Shown here piece after piece: positions 54,488 through 63,183 of a DNA stretch of 63,183 nt (the stretch's first letter is position 1; the number at the start of each line of letters is the position of its first letter). Below the pieces are notes generated by a model. The model was not told the origin of the DNA, did no database searches, and saw nothing but the letters and a program-made list of their open reading frames with translations. Source of the stretch: Nostoc mirabile CHAB5784. Its GTDB lineage: Bacteria; Cyanobacteriota; Cyanobacteriia; Cyanobacteriales; Nostocaceae. The position numbers were made by a program, and so were the translations under genes. The stretch covers positions 1-63,183 of the forward strand of contig NZ_JAIVFS010000048.1 of the NCBI RefSeq assembly GCF_020829645.1, read 5' to 3'.

Positions 54488-54970
54488 AATGCGATCGCTG
54501 GTGCAGACAAAGCCCCACTTACACGACTATTCAGTGCGAAACACAAGTTTTCAACTGAATGGGATCGATTCTTGCACCCAGTTGATTCAACAGCACCTAG
54601 CCAAAAATTAGAACTTGCTTTGACACCGGAACGTTTCCCTTTCCAGTTGCGAGGTAAGAAGATTGAGATTAGTAAGGTCGAGCTTTTCCTCGACCTTAAG
54701 GATGGGGTGAAGCCTGGAACTAATAACACCTATACTGAGATATATACCGAGGCTATACCTTTTGATGTATTGTTCACACCACTTGGGGGTAATGCAGTCT
54801 CGCTTCAGAGTAGCCAATCATTTCTGAATAGAATGCCATATTGTGCAACAACTCTGCTCGGTCGTAGCTCCAAATTTTTCTTTTCTGACACGGTGATACC
54901 GATTACATCAATTTTTCTTGGTGCAAAATGTGAGACCATCACACTTTTGTTTGAGCGAAAAATAAGCTGA
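54488..54970 (+). pseudogene. C-terminal stump of a second TcA gene
   Basis: In one open frame from 54488 the peptide reads LTRLFSAKHKFSTEWDRFLH followed by LALTPERFPFQLRGKK. The main TcA has LRMFNLRQEFPTQWHHFLH and LDMSPNLFPIRDKAK in the same order near its C-terminus. An in-frame stop (54485-54487) and the end of the TcA gene lie directly upstream, so only the last ~150 residues of a related TcA remain. An ATG at 54572 could yield a 132-residue free domain. It suggests the island once held two tcA genes or a tcA that recombined. Confidence 0.7.
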
Positions 54971-54999
54971 TGTATCTAATAAATACATCAGCTTTTGAC

Positions 55000-55406
55000 T
55001 TATCCCAAGATTTCAATCACAGCCGCTAGAATAGCTGGGGCTTTGTCTGAAACCGGAATGAATACCCGTTTGCACCAGTTGATGATCTCGGTGAAGCAAC
55101 CCACAGCTAAGAGTCGCTCTGCCAGTGAGATAGCATTAACCAGTTCTATGCGAGGTTCATTAGCAACGAAAGACCGCCGCAGCGTAATTCCTCCTGGTAG
55201 TTGCTGTGTATATCTCTCGTTTAGTACCAGCTTCACAAGTTCTTCTGGAGAAAACACCTGGTTCCTTAGTCCAAGTTGTTCGCGCACGGTTTGAATGTCG
55301 TGAGCATTTACCACCCGACCGAGAATCTTTTGTCCATCGCTGGTTTGCAGTCGGAATACTCGACTATTTTGCTGTGGTAGTATTTTCCAGATGGGTAGGA
55401 GAATAC
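55000..55406 (-). pseudogene. 3' part of methylase-helicase copy B, cut off by the transposon
   Basis: About 135 codons encode ILLPIWKILPQQNSRVFRLQ, VREQLGLRNQVFSPEELVKL and LRRSFVANEPRIELVNAISL, ending at a TAA (55000-55002). When the Tn3-type element and one copy of the 5-bp target repeat are removed, this frame joins exactly to the 5' part ending at 59258 (4,128 nt, 1,375 codons plus stop from the ATG at 62978). It therefore is the C-terminus of the DarB-like helicase, a region absent from copy A. Confidence 0.85.
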
Positions 55407-55450
55407 GGGGTAAAGACAAGATACGCGCAAAATTTATCACGGTGTAAAGT
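55407..55450. repeat. Left terminal inverted repeat of the Tn3-family element
   Basis: Starts GGGGTAAAGACAAGATACGC, 44 bp, with 43 of 44 positions matching the right end in inverted orientation. Directly followed by a short direct repeat, TGTGTAAAGT-like, at 55441-55460. Confidence 0.93.
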
Positions 55451-55483
55451 TGTGTAAAGTAGCCATGTATTTATGTCTAGAAA

Positions 55484-55516
55484 ACATTGCCTAGTTGGGT
55501 TCAATTTAGGCAATGT
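55484..55516. promoter_or_regulatory. Candidate core recombination site (IRS) for the TnpI-like recombinase
   Basis: ACATTGCCTA (55484-55493) and TAGGCAATGT (55507-55516) are perfect 10-bp inverted repeats around a 13-nt centre, 77 bp upstream of the recombinase gene. This is the place and shape of the internal recombination site in TnpI-type Tn3 elements. Confidence 0.6.
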
Positions 55517-55592
55517 ATGATGGAGAGAGAAACAGAACATAAGCCTTTGAGGCATTCTTACCCAACCACCCCAACTTCCCTTTTCGGCAAAG

Positions 55593-56174
55593 ATGGTTTC
55601 TCACCCTCCTCCCCCGGTGAAAGTAGCTTCAAAGCGAGAGCGGGAATATTTGCGTCCAAAGGAAGTTGAAGCGATGATCAAAGCGGCGCATTCATTCGGA
55701 AGGCATGGAGTTCGAGATGCAGCGATTATTTTACTCATGTTTCGGCATGGGCTTCGCACGGCGGAATTAGTTTCTCTAAAATGGTCACAAATTGATTTGA
55801 ACGACGGCTATATTGAGATAAAAAGAGTAAAACACGGGCATGATAGCATTCATCCCCTACGCGCTCCTGAATTGAGGGCATTACGTCAGATTAAACGAGA
55901 TTATCCCGAAACCCAGTATGTATTCGTCTCCGAGCGCAAAGCTCCCCTGTCTACCAGAACTATCCGTCACATTATAGGCAGAGCTGGAGAATTAGCCGGA
56001 CTTAACGAATCTGTTCATCCTCATCAACTGCGTCATGCTTGTGGCTATTATCTTGCTTCACAGGGTCATGATACCAGAGCGATTCAGGACTACTTGGGAC
56101 ATAAGAACATTCACCATACAGTTCGCTACACGCAGATGTCCCCCCAAAGATTTGAATCTTTTTGGACAGATTGA
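55593..56174 (+). CDS. Tyrosine recombinase (TnpI-like, transposon cointegrate resolution)
   Basis: 193 residues. The catalytic domain is complete: the first Arg in FRHGLRTAELVSLKWSQIDL, the Lys strand IKRVKHGHD, the HxxR box HQLRHACGY, the second His in DYLGHKNIHHTVRY, and the nucleophile Tyr in that stretch (VRYTQM). It lacks the N-terminal core-binding domain of XerC/D, so it is a short form like FimB and some transposon recombinases. It would resolve cointegrates at the inverted repeat upstream (55484-55516). The ATG at 55593 starts 61 bp before the conserved part; no clear ribosome binding site. Confidence 0.88.
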   Translation: MVSHPPPPVKVASKREREYLRPKEVEAMIKAAHSFGRHGVRDAAIILLMFRHGLRTAELVSLKWSQIDLNDGYIEIKRVKHGHDSIHPLRAPELRALRQIKRDYPETQYVFVSERKAPLSTRTIRHIIGRAGELAGLNESVHPHQLRHACGYYLASQGHDTRAIQDYLGHKNIHHTVRYTQMSPQRFESFWTD

Positions 56175-56234
56175 GCCTTTTGGGGCGATAACAATGCTCT
56201 TGTAAACTGAAAATGACCATCTTTTCTCTCACTT

Positions 56235-59192
56235 GTGGCATCAATTGAACGGACAGCTTATCCCAGATTCAAACGGTACTATACCGCCAATGAACTCGAT
56301 AAAATTTACACCCCCACTAGGATAGAGATAGCATTCGCCTTAAAAGTTACGACTGGGGAAGAGAACTATTTTAATCTGCTAGTTTTACTCAAAGTATTTC
56401 AGAGATTAGGCTATTTCCCCCAAATAGCGGACATCCCTCTCGCTATCATCAACCATATTCGGACGGCACTGGCTCTTCAAGAAGATAGGAGTTTTAGCTA
56501 TCAATATCCACCAACTTTATCCCGCCACAAAAAAGCGATTCGCTCTTATCTCCAGGTGAGTCCTTTTAATCAAAAAGGCAAGGCTCTAATCACAGCAGTC
56601 ATCACTGAATCAGCATTAAGGATGGATAATCCAGCCGATTTAATCAATGTAGCCATTGAAGAAGTTGTCAAGGAACGCTATGAACTCCCTGGTTTTAATA
56701 CCTTAGACCGTTTAGTTAATCATCTCAGAAAAGAAGTAAACCAAAAAATATTCTCCCAGGTAATTAGTCAACTTAATCCTGAATATATCCAGCGATTAAA
56801 GGATTTATTAGATAATTACGCAACAGTTGAACGCAGTCCTTATAATGACCTGAAAAAACTTCCTCAAAAATCAAGTCGAAATCATCTTAATGATTTAATT
56901 GTCCATTTAACTTGGTTAGAAACACTGGGATAAATCGCTCCCTATCTTCAAGGACTAACTAGGGCGAAAGTCAAACATTTTACCTCTGAAGCTAAAGCTC
57001 TTAGTGCTTCCGAGATGAAGGATATTACTCTGAATAAGCAATTAACCTTACTTCTTTGCCTCATCTATTCTGCTCAAGTGCAGACTCGTGATTACCTAGT
57101 AGAAATGTTCCTCAAGCAGATGAAAAAAATCCATAATCTAGCTATTGAGGAATTAGACTCTATCAAAAAAAGACAGCAGATAACCACAGAAAAATTAGTA
57201 TCTGTCCTCACCGATGTCCTAGTAGTTTTCAATGAAGATGCTCCCGATTTAAAACCGATAGAGCAATTACAAGCTATCTTCAAGCAAACGGGAGGAGTTG
57301 AACAACTATTAACTGAGTGTGAAGAAATCAATGCTTATCAAGGTAATAATTACTTCCCCTTACTATGGCGATTTTATAAAAGTCATCGTAGTGCTTTCTT
57401 TCGGGTATTTAAGTTCCTGAAGATAGAATCTACCAGTAGTGACGATAAATTGGTTAAAGCCGTGGAAATTTTATTGTCTAATTCTCATCGGCGAGGGGAG
57501 TGGATAGAAACAGAAGTTGACTTATCTTTTATTTCGCAGCAATGGCAAAAATTAGTGATAGTTCAGTCCAAAGATGTCACAAGAGTGATGCGCCGCCATT
57601 TGGAGATTTGTATTTTTTCTTATGTAGCTGCTGAATTAAAATCAGGGGATATTTGTGTCTTTAACAGTGAGGCTTATGCTGACTATCGAGAACAATTACT
57701 TTCTTGGAAGGACTGTCAACCATTGGTTGAAGCATATTGTCAACAATTAGGCTTTCCTACTAAGGCTGAAGATTTTGTCGAGAATTTAGAAAATTTATTA
57801 ACCCAAACAGCATCGTCAGTTGATCAAGGCTATCCCAATAATACATCTGTTGTTATTAGCGAGCAAGGAGAACCTGTTTTAAAACGTCCGTCAGCTAATC
57901 GTGAGAGTGCTTCCCTCAAAAACTTAGAGGCTTTAATCTCTGAAAGAATGCCAGAGCGTAACTTAATTGATATTCTAAGAGATGTAGACTATTGGACAAA
58001 TTTTACTCGACATTTTGGGCCTTTGAGTGGTTCTGATTCAAAATTAGAACGCTCTACAGAACGCTATTTATTAACCACTTTCACTTATGGATGCAATCTA
58101 GGAGCGACTCAAGCGGCGCGTCACATGAGAGGCGTTGTTACGTCAAGAATGCTCACTTTTGTCAATCAGAGACATATTAGTTTAAAAGGACTCAATACTG
58201 CTCTAGTAGATATTATCAATCGCTACAATGTAATGCCATTAACTAAGTTCTGGGGAGACGGCACGACGGCTGCTGCTGATGGAACTAAATATGACCTATA
58301 CGAGCAAAATTTACTTTCGGAATATCATATTCGCTATGGTGGGTATGGTGGTATTGCTTATCATCATGTCGCTGATAGTTATATAGCTCTGTTTAGTCAT
58401 TTTATTCCTTGTGGAACTTGGGAAGCAGTATATATTATTGAAGGACTTCTCAAGAACACATCGGAAATTCAACCGTCGATTATTCATGCTGATACTCAAG
58501 GACAGTCTACTCCTGTCTTTGCCTTATCCTATTTGTTAGGTATTCAACTCATGCCTCGCATCAGAAATTGGCAAGATTTGGTTTTCTATCGTCCTGATAA
58601 GGAGACAGTTTATCAGCACATTGACTCCCTATTTAAAGGGGTAATTAATTGGGAACTGATCCAAACTCATTGGTCAGACTTATTGCGAGTAGTTATTTCT
58701 ATTAAAAAAGGCAAGATTTCTTCAGATATGTTGTTACGAAAATTGGGAAACTATAGTCGTAAGAACAAACTCTATCAAGCGTTTCGAGAGTTAGGGAGAG
58801 TTATTAGAACTATTTTTTTATTACAGTTCATCTCTGACCAAAAGTTCCGTCAACAAATTACAGCAATGACTAATAAGGTAGAATCTTATAATGGCTTTTC
58901 TAAGTGGTTTTGCTTTGGAGGAGAAGGGGTGATTGCTAGTAATGACCCTGAACAACAAGAGAAGACAATCAAGTACGGTGATTTAGTAGCTAATGCTGTT
59001 ATTTTCCATAATGTAGTTGATTTAACTGAGGTTTTGCTTCAGCTAAGAAAAGAAGGTTTTTTCTGGGAGCGGGAAGATTTCGCGGCTTTGAGTCCTTATT
59101 TAACCAGTCATATCAAGCGTTTTGGCGATTATCTAATTGATCTCGATACGATTCCACAGGCACTAGATGAAAAGTTAAATTTAGGCTTCTGA
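56235..59192 (+). pseudogene. tnpA: Tn3-family transposase TnpA with an in-frame stop at codon 233
   Basis: A single 986-codon frame from the GTG at 56235. Codons 1-232 carry the DUF4158 N-terminal DNA-binding domain (YPRFKRYYTANELDKIYTPT, FQRLGYFP). TAA at 56931-56933 interrupts it, and the same frame continues at once with IAPYLQGLTRAKVKHFTSEA and the rest of TnpA: the first catalytic Asp in FWGDGTTAAADGTKY, the second in HADTQGQSTPVF, and the Glu region VESYNGFSKWF. An internal ATG at 57015 could give a 725-residue C-terminal product without the DNA-binding part. Unless the stop is read through or is a sequencing error, the element cannot move by itself. Confidence 0.88.
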
Positions 59193-59208
59193 GTAAATTT
59201 GTTACAAG

Positions 59209-59252
59209 ACTTTACATCGTGATAAATTTTGCGCGTATCTTGTCTTTACCCC
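59209..59252. repeat. Right terminal inverted repeat of the Tn3-family element
   Basis: Read inward it starts GGGGTAAAGACAAGATACGC and matches the left end at 43 of 44 positions. It begins 16 bp past the tnpA stop and is followed by the AATAC target repeat. Confidence 0.93.
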
Positions 59253-59257
59253 AATAC

Positions 59258-62200
59258 CAGTTACCAAATGCAGGTAATCGGTAGTGAACTTGGGCAGTGC
59301 GTCTACTTCAATAGACCAAGCAGCAGCAAAGGTGTCAGCCGAAACCTGCCGCCAAGTGGAAGATTCCAAGTCTTGGACTGGTAGGCGAGTTTCTTTCTGT
59401 GGGCGAATCAGCAAAACTCTTGGGACAACTCCACCCTCAGAGTCGAATAGACTATGCGTTGGAATTGTTATCGCCGCACGACCTTTCTCATTCACCATGA
59501 ATTGCCCTTGGTACTTGGCAGCAAACTCAACCATCTCTTGAGCCGTTCTGATGTTGTTCTTCTGAACTCGCTCAATTTTGAGGTAGTTGGTGACGCTACC
59601 TGTGGCAGGGTGGGTGTAGACAGCTTCCTGGCTCTCAACAGTAAAGCGTTCAGCCCGGAGTGTCTCTACACCCATCTCGTAGACCCCCGCCGCGATCGCT
59701 GCTTCAATCTGCTGGCTCAAGAGTAGTTCAAACCTCTCGAAAATCACGTTTTGCATATCAATTCGTAAAGCCAGTAGTCGATTGAGGAATTGACGTAGGG
59801 GTGGGAGGTCGATTTTCATGCCGCCTTCGTGGGAAGTGAGCGAGAGTCCTGTCATTTGCTCGAAAGTGCCGAGTGACACTTCATGAAATCGACCTTGGAA
59901 TATCTGCTTAAACAACTCGTATAGTGCGTACTCTGCATAGTTCGATTCAAGGTTATCTTTAGCTTCAAATATCCCATTACCTCCGGTTTGCCTTTGCCCC
60001 CTTGTGAGTGCGCCCAAGCTATCCAGCCTTCGAGCAATGGTTGAGATAAAGCGGCGTTCACCGATGACGTTAGTGGTAACAGGTCTGAACACGGGTGCTG
60101 ATGCTTGGTTGGTTCTGTGTGAGCGCCCAAGTCCTTGAATTGCATTGTCTGCCCTCCAGCCGGCTTCCAACAAATAATGCGATCGCCGTCTCCTATTCAC
60201 AGCGTTGAGGTCAGCGTGATAGCTGCGACCCGTGCCGCCTGCATCAGAGAAGATGAGAATTTGTTTCTCGTCCGCCATGAATGCAGCAGTTTCAGCAATG
60301 TTAGCGCCGGAACCACGCGAATCAACAAACAAACGCCCGGAATCATCCTTGAGAACTCGTTTACTGCGACCAGTTACTTCAGCCACTTGCTTGTTACCGA
60401 AGTGCCACAGCAATTGTTCTAATGCGCCGGGGATGGGATCAAGGCTTGCTAACTTATCGACTAACGCATCTCTCAAGGCTACAGCTTCTTGGGAGATAAC
60501 CGGAGAGCCATCAGCGTCAAAGACTGGCTCGGATCTTTCTTCTCCATCTTCTCTAGAATGAATGGAATGCAGATGAATGGGAAATGCACTCATCAGATAG
60601 TCCATGACATATTCCCTTGGTGTTAAATCAAGGTTTAAGTCCTGCCATTCCTCGGACGGAACTTCATTGAGTCGGCGTTTAAGCAACTCCTCATTAGTTG
60701 ATACAATTTGAATAATAACGGCGTTAAGAGCAGCTAAATCCTCTTCAATTGCTTTAATTAACTGCGGACATTTCATGCCAGTCAACAGATGGTTGAAGAA
60801 TCTTTGCTTGTGCGACTCAAACTGAGACACCGCGCTCATCTTTGCAGCACGGTTGTAAGTCTTGGAACCAGAGATATTACAAGCTTCCAGGGCTTTGTCT
60901 AAATTATGGTGAATAACACTAAAAGCATCGGAGTAGCTATTATAAATCCGTTCTTGCGTCGGCGTTAACTCAATTTCGAGCGTCTGATACTCCACCCCCT
61001 CAAACGAGAGACTCCGCGCCAGATACAGTCCCAAAGCCTTGAGATCCCTGGCTACGACTTCCATCGCGGCGATACCACCGCCCTCAATGGATTCCACAAA
61101 ATCCTCACGTGAGGTAAACGGGAAATCTCCAGTCTGCCAAAGCCCCAGACGATTTGCATAAGACAGGTTAGAAACCTTCGTCGCTCCAGTTGCAGAGACA
61201 TAGACAACCCGTGCCTGCGGTAATGCGTTTTGCAACCTCAGCCCAACAATGCCTTGCTGGGATGCTGCAACCATACCGAGTTTACCCTCTTGAGGCATTG
61301 CATTGCCCATGCTGTGGCACTCGTCATAAGCGATCGCTCCCTCAAAGTCTGCTCCTGCCCACTCAACGATTTGCTTAAGCCGACTTTTGCCGTTCTTTTG
61401 AGAACGTAGAGTTGAGTAGGTGCAGAACAGAATGCCTTGGGTGAAAGGGATGGGGTCGCCAAGTTTAATGTTACTGAGGTCAATGATATCTTTTTCACTA
61501 CCTCCGAGCGCACACCAATCGCGTCGGGCATCTTCAATTAAGGCAGAACTTTTAGATACCCAAATTGCTTTTCGCCGCCCCTGACACCAATTGTCTAATA
61601 TAATACCCGCACACTGTCGTCCTTTACCAGCACCCGTCCCATCACCAAGGAACCAGCCACAGCGAAATCTAACAGCGTTTTCTGAGCTAGTTGCTGCTAC
61701 AGTCACATTATCCCACGAATCATCCACAATATAAGACCCAGACAGAAATTCACAGTGCGCTTGACCTGCGTAAATAACGCTTTCAAGTTGTGCCTCTGAC
61801 AACAAGCCTTGTGTGAGAATGTTGCTAGGAAGATGCGGTTTATAAGTTGGTGCTGGTGGTGACACAAGTGCTAGGGCTGCACTCTCACAAAGCAGTGAGG
61901 GATGAGGTAAAGCGTCTTTGATTCGGATTCGTTGTGGGCGATAAGTTTCGTATAGGGTATCTTTCAAACCCTCACTAGCCGTCCACTCGATAACCTCATA
62001 TTCCAGCACTACTACGTCGTCTGGAAGAAAGGAAACTGTTTCTGGTTGTGCAACTGTAATACGTTTTGGCAATTGAACAACTTTTGCCTTCGCCGCAGCA
62101 GCTTTGACTTTTTCTGAGCGTTCCCACGGAGAGCGCTCAGGTAATTGCCCAATCAATGCCAGCAGTTCGGGCAAGTCCAAGGTTTCGGAAATACAGGGGA

Positions 62201-63049
62201 TGTCGCCGGGATTATCAGTCGGAACCTTGTCAATTACTGTGATTCTGGTGTCGATTTGTGTACCATGTTTTGAGTACACCTTGCCGTTAACCCCAACAGA
62301 TAGTAGAACTCGCGCAAAATCCTGCCACTTAAGGAAAGTCTCTCGCCAGCTTGGGTTAGCCGGAGAAAACCAGTTGGCTGTGATTGTTACCAGCCGTCCA
62401 CCGTCAGCCAGTCTTTGCAATGCCGAGTTGATATGCCGGGGTGTTGCGTCGGGATTGCGACTGTTGATTTTGGGAGATGCGGAGAAAGGTGGATTCATCA
62501 GCACAACTGAGGGCTGAGTTTTACCAGCCAGATAATCGTTAATTTGTTCCGCGTTTACTGAGAATAGTGGAGTGCCAGGGAATAGCCGTCGCAGAATCTT
62601 CGATCTATCGGGTGCAAGCTCGTTGAGCATCAGACTTGCACTGTGCAGTTTAGCCATTTGTGCTAACAAACCAGTTCCGGCACTTGGCTCCAGAATCAAA
62701 TCATCAGCCTTCATAAATGCTGTTTTGGCTACCAGATAAGCCAATGGTAACGGTGTCGAGAATTGCTGAAGTTGTACTGACTCTTCACTACGGCGAGTAT
62801 GCGTCGGGCAGAGGGCTGTTAATTCTTCTAATTGTTGCACAACCACTTGAGGTTGTTGTGATAAAATCTTAATTCCCAGATGACGCAGATATAAGATTTG
62901 CGCCACTTCAATAGCTTCGTAAGCGTCTTTCCACTGCCACGCACCGGACGCAGCAGTGCCTAGAAAGTATCGATTCATCTGGGAAGAAACAGTTTTCGTA
63001 GAGAGAGGGCGATTATTTATTAAAACTTTTGCAAGCTCTTGGGCAACAC
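59258..63049 (-). pseudogene. 5' part of methylase-helicase copy B (DarB-like), broken at both ends
   Basis: Same architecture as copy A at 93-3872: SAM site PSAGTGLLAQ, NPPFSASPK, GDGTGAGKGR, YDECHSMGNA, with very high identity. The gene is damaged twice. At the 3' side it is cut by the Tn3-type element, so the frame there runs into the terminal repeat and stops. At the 5' side, the reading agrees with copy A only from VAQELAKVL (residue ~36 of copy A); just upstream is an in-frame TAG and unrelated sequence. The first ATG left in frame is at 62978 (MNRYFLG, residue 59 of copy A), which still precedes the methyltransferase domain, so a product lacking the N-terminal 58 residues is conceivable. 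Intact, the protein would have had about 1,430 residues. Confidence 0.87.
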
Positions 63050-63074
63050 TAATAACCTAGTGTGGTAAAACTTA

Positions 63075-63183
63075 CTAGAGAAGACGACTCTCTAAATTAG
63101 CCAAGTAACCCTTGGGATCTCTGCGAAATCGATATTGTTCAATTCTGGCTTTATGGTGTTTTTTCAGTTGAGAGCGTAATTCG
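63075..63183 (-). CDS. C-terminal end of an unidentified protein, possibly a transposase (partial)
   Basis: The last 36 codons of a leftward frame that continues past the window edge: ELRSQLKKHHKARIEQYRFR followed by RDPKGYLANLESRLL and a stop at 63075-63077. It is very basic and ends about 26 bp from the point where homology to the methylase-helicase gene begins, as expected if an insertion sequence interrupts that gene. The family is not recognised. Confidence 0.45.
   Translation of the reverse strand, partial: ELRSQLKKHHKARIEQYRFRRDPKGYLANLESRLL

Larger units (their letters stand above)
55407..59252. mobile_element. Tn3-family transposon with tyrosine-recombinase resolution module
   Basis: 3,846 bp bounded by 44-bp terminal inverted repeats beginning GGGGTAAAGACAAG and differing at one position. 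It is flanked by 5-bp direct repeats AATAC (55402-55406 and 59253-59257), the target duplication typical of the Tn3 family. It carries a tyrosine recombinase instead of a serine resolvase, as in Tn4430/Tn5401-like elements, and a TnpA with an internal stop. It is inserted in the 3' part of methylase-helicase copy B. No passenger genes. Confidence 0.92.

Overview
The window looks like part of a large plasmid from a filamentous, Nostoc-like cyanobacterium. The HIP1 octamer core (GCGATCGC and variants) is scattered throughout, heptamer short tandem repeats of the AATTGCG type occur, and an NblA gene, a group 2 sigma factor and a CyRepA1-type plasmid replication protein are present. No rRNA, tRNA or CRISPR array was seen.

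Layout. (1) 93-3872 holds a methyltransferase/strawberry-notch helicase gene (DarB-like). (2) 4.2-20 kb is an accessory patchwork: group 2 sigma factor, Rieske oxygenase with divergent TetR regulator, SF2 helicase, HAD phosphatase, GNAT acetyltransferase with divergent TetR regulator and a near-perfect operator, an SDR-RidA-cupin operon with divergent SufR-like regulator, and many gene fragments (GNAT, AraC, cupin, DUF4440, HtrA, Rep tail). (3) 20.3-32.7 kb is the plasmid backbone: nblA, then a long leftward array of rep (CyRepA1), alkB, KilA-N, DUF1392, a C5-cytosine methyltransferase with a second long reading frame nested inside it, and small plasmid hypotheticals. It ends at a divergent control region packed with AGCGCT palindromes, next to a GIY-YIG/XRE fusion gene. 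(4) After about 1.27 kb of AT-rich non-coding DNA comes a toxin-complex (Tc) island, 34.0-55.0 kb: a 2569-residue TcB-TcC fusion with a C-terminal variable toxin domain, a VapBC-type pair with a Uma2 fragment, a 3770-residue TcA with unusual N-terminal and internal repeat modules, and the C-terminal stump of a second TcA. (5) 55.0-63.2 kb is a second copy of the DarB-like gene, split by a 3,846-bp Tn3-family transposon (44-bp terminal repeats, 5-bp AATAC target duplication, tyrosine recombinase plus a transposase with an in-frame stop). Its 5' end is replaced by foreign sequence running off the window edge.

How parts work together. The TcB-C and TcA genes together give the A, B and C parts of a Tc injection machine, which in known systems delivers the TcC C-terminal domain into a target cell; here it sits on a plasmid between two direct copies of the DarB-like gene. 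The backbone genes (Rep, Dcm, AlkB, KilA-N, DarB-like) fit plasmid replication, DNA modification and protection. The regulator/enzyme pairs at 7.3, 13.0 and 15.8 kb are divergent, presumably autoregulated modules.

Most notable: the Tc locus with its variable toxin domain, the two-frame coding in dcm, and the reciprocal truncation of the two DarB-like copies. All function calls come from reading the sequence by eye; no database search was run.
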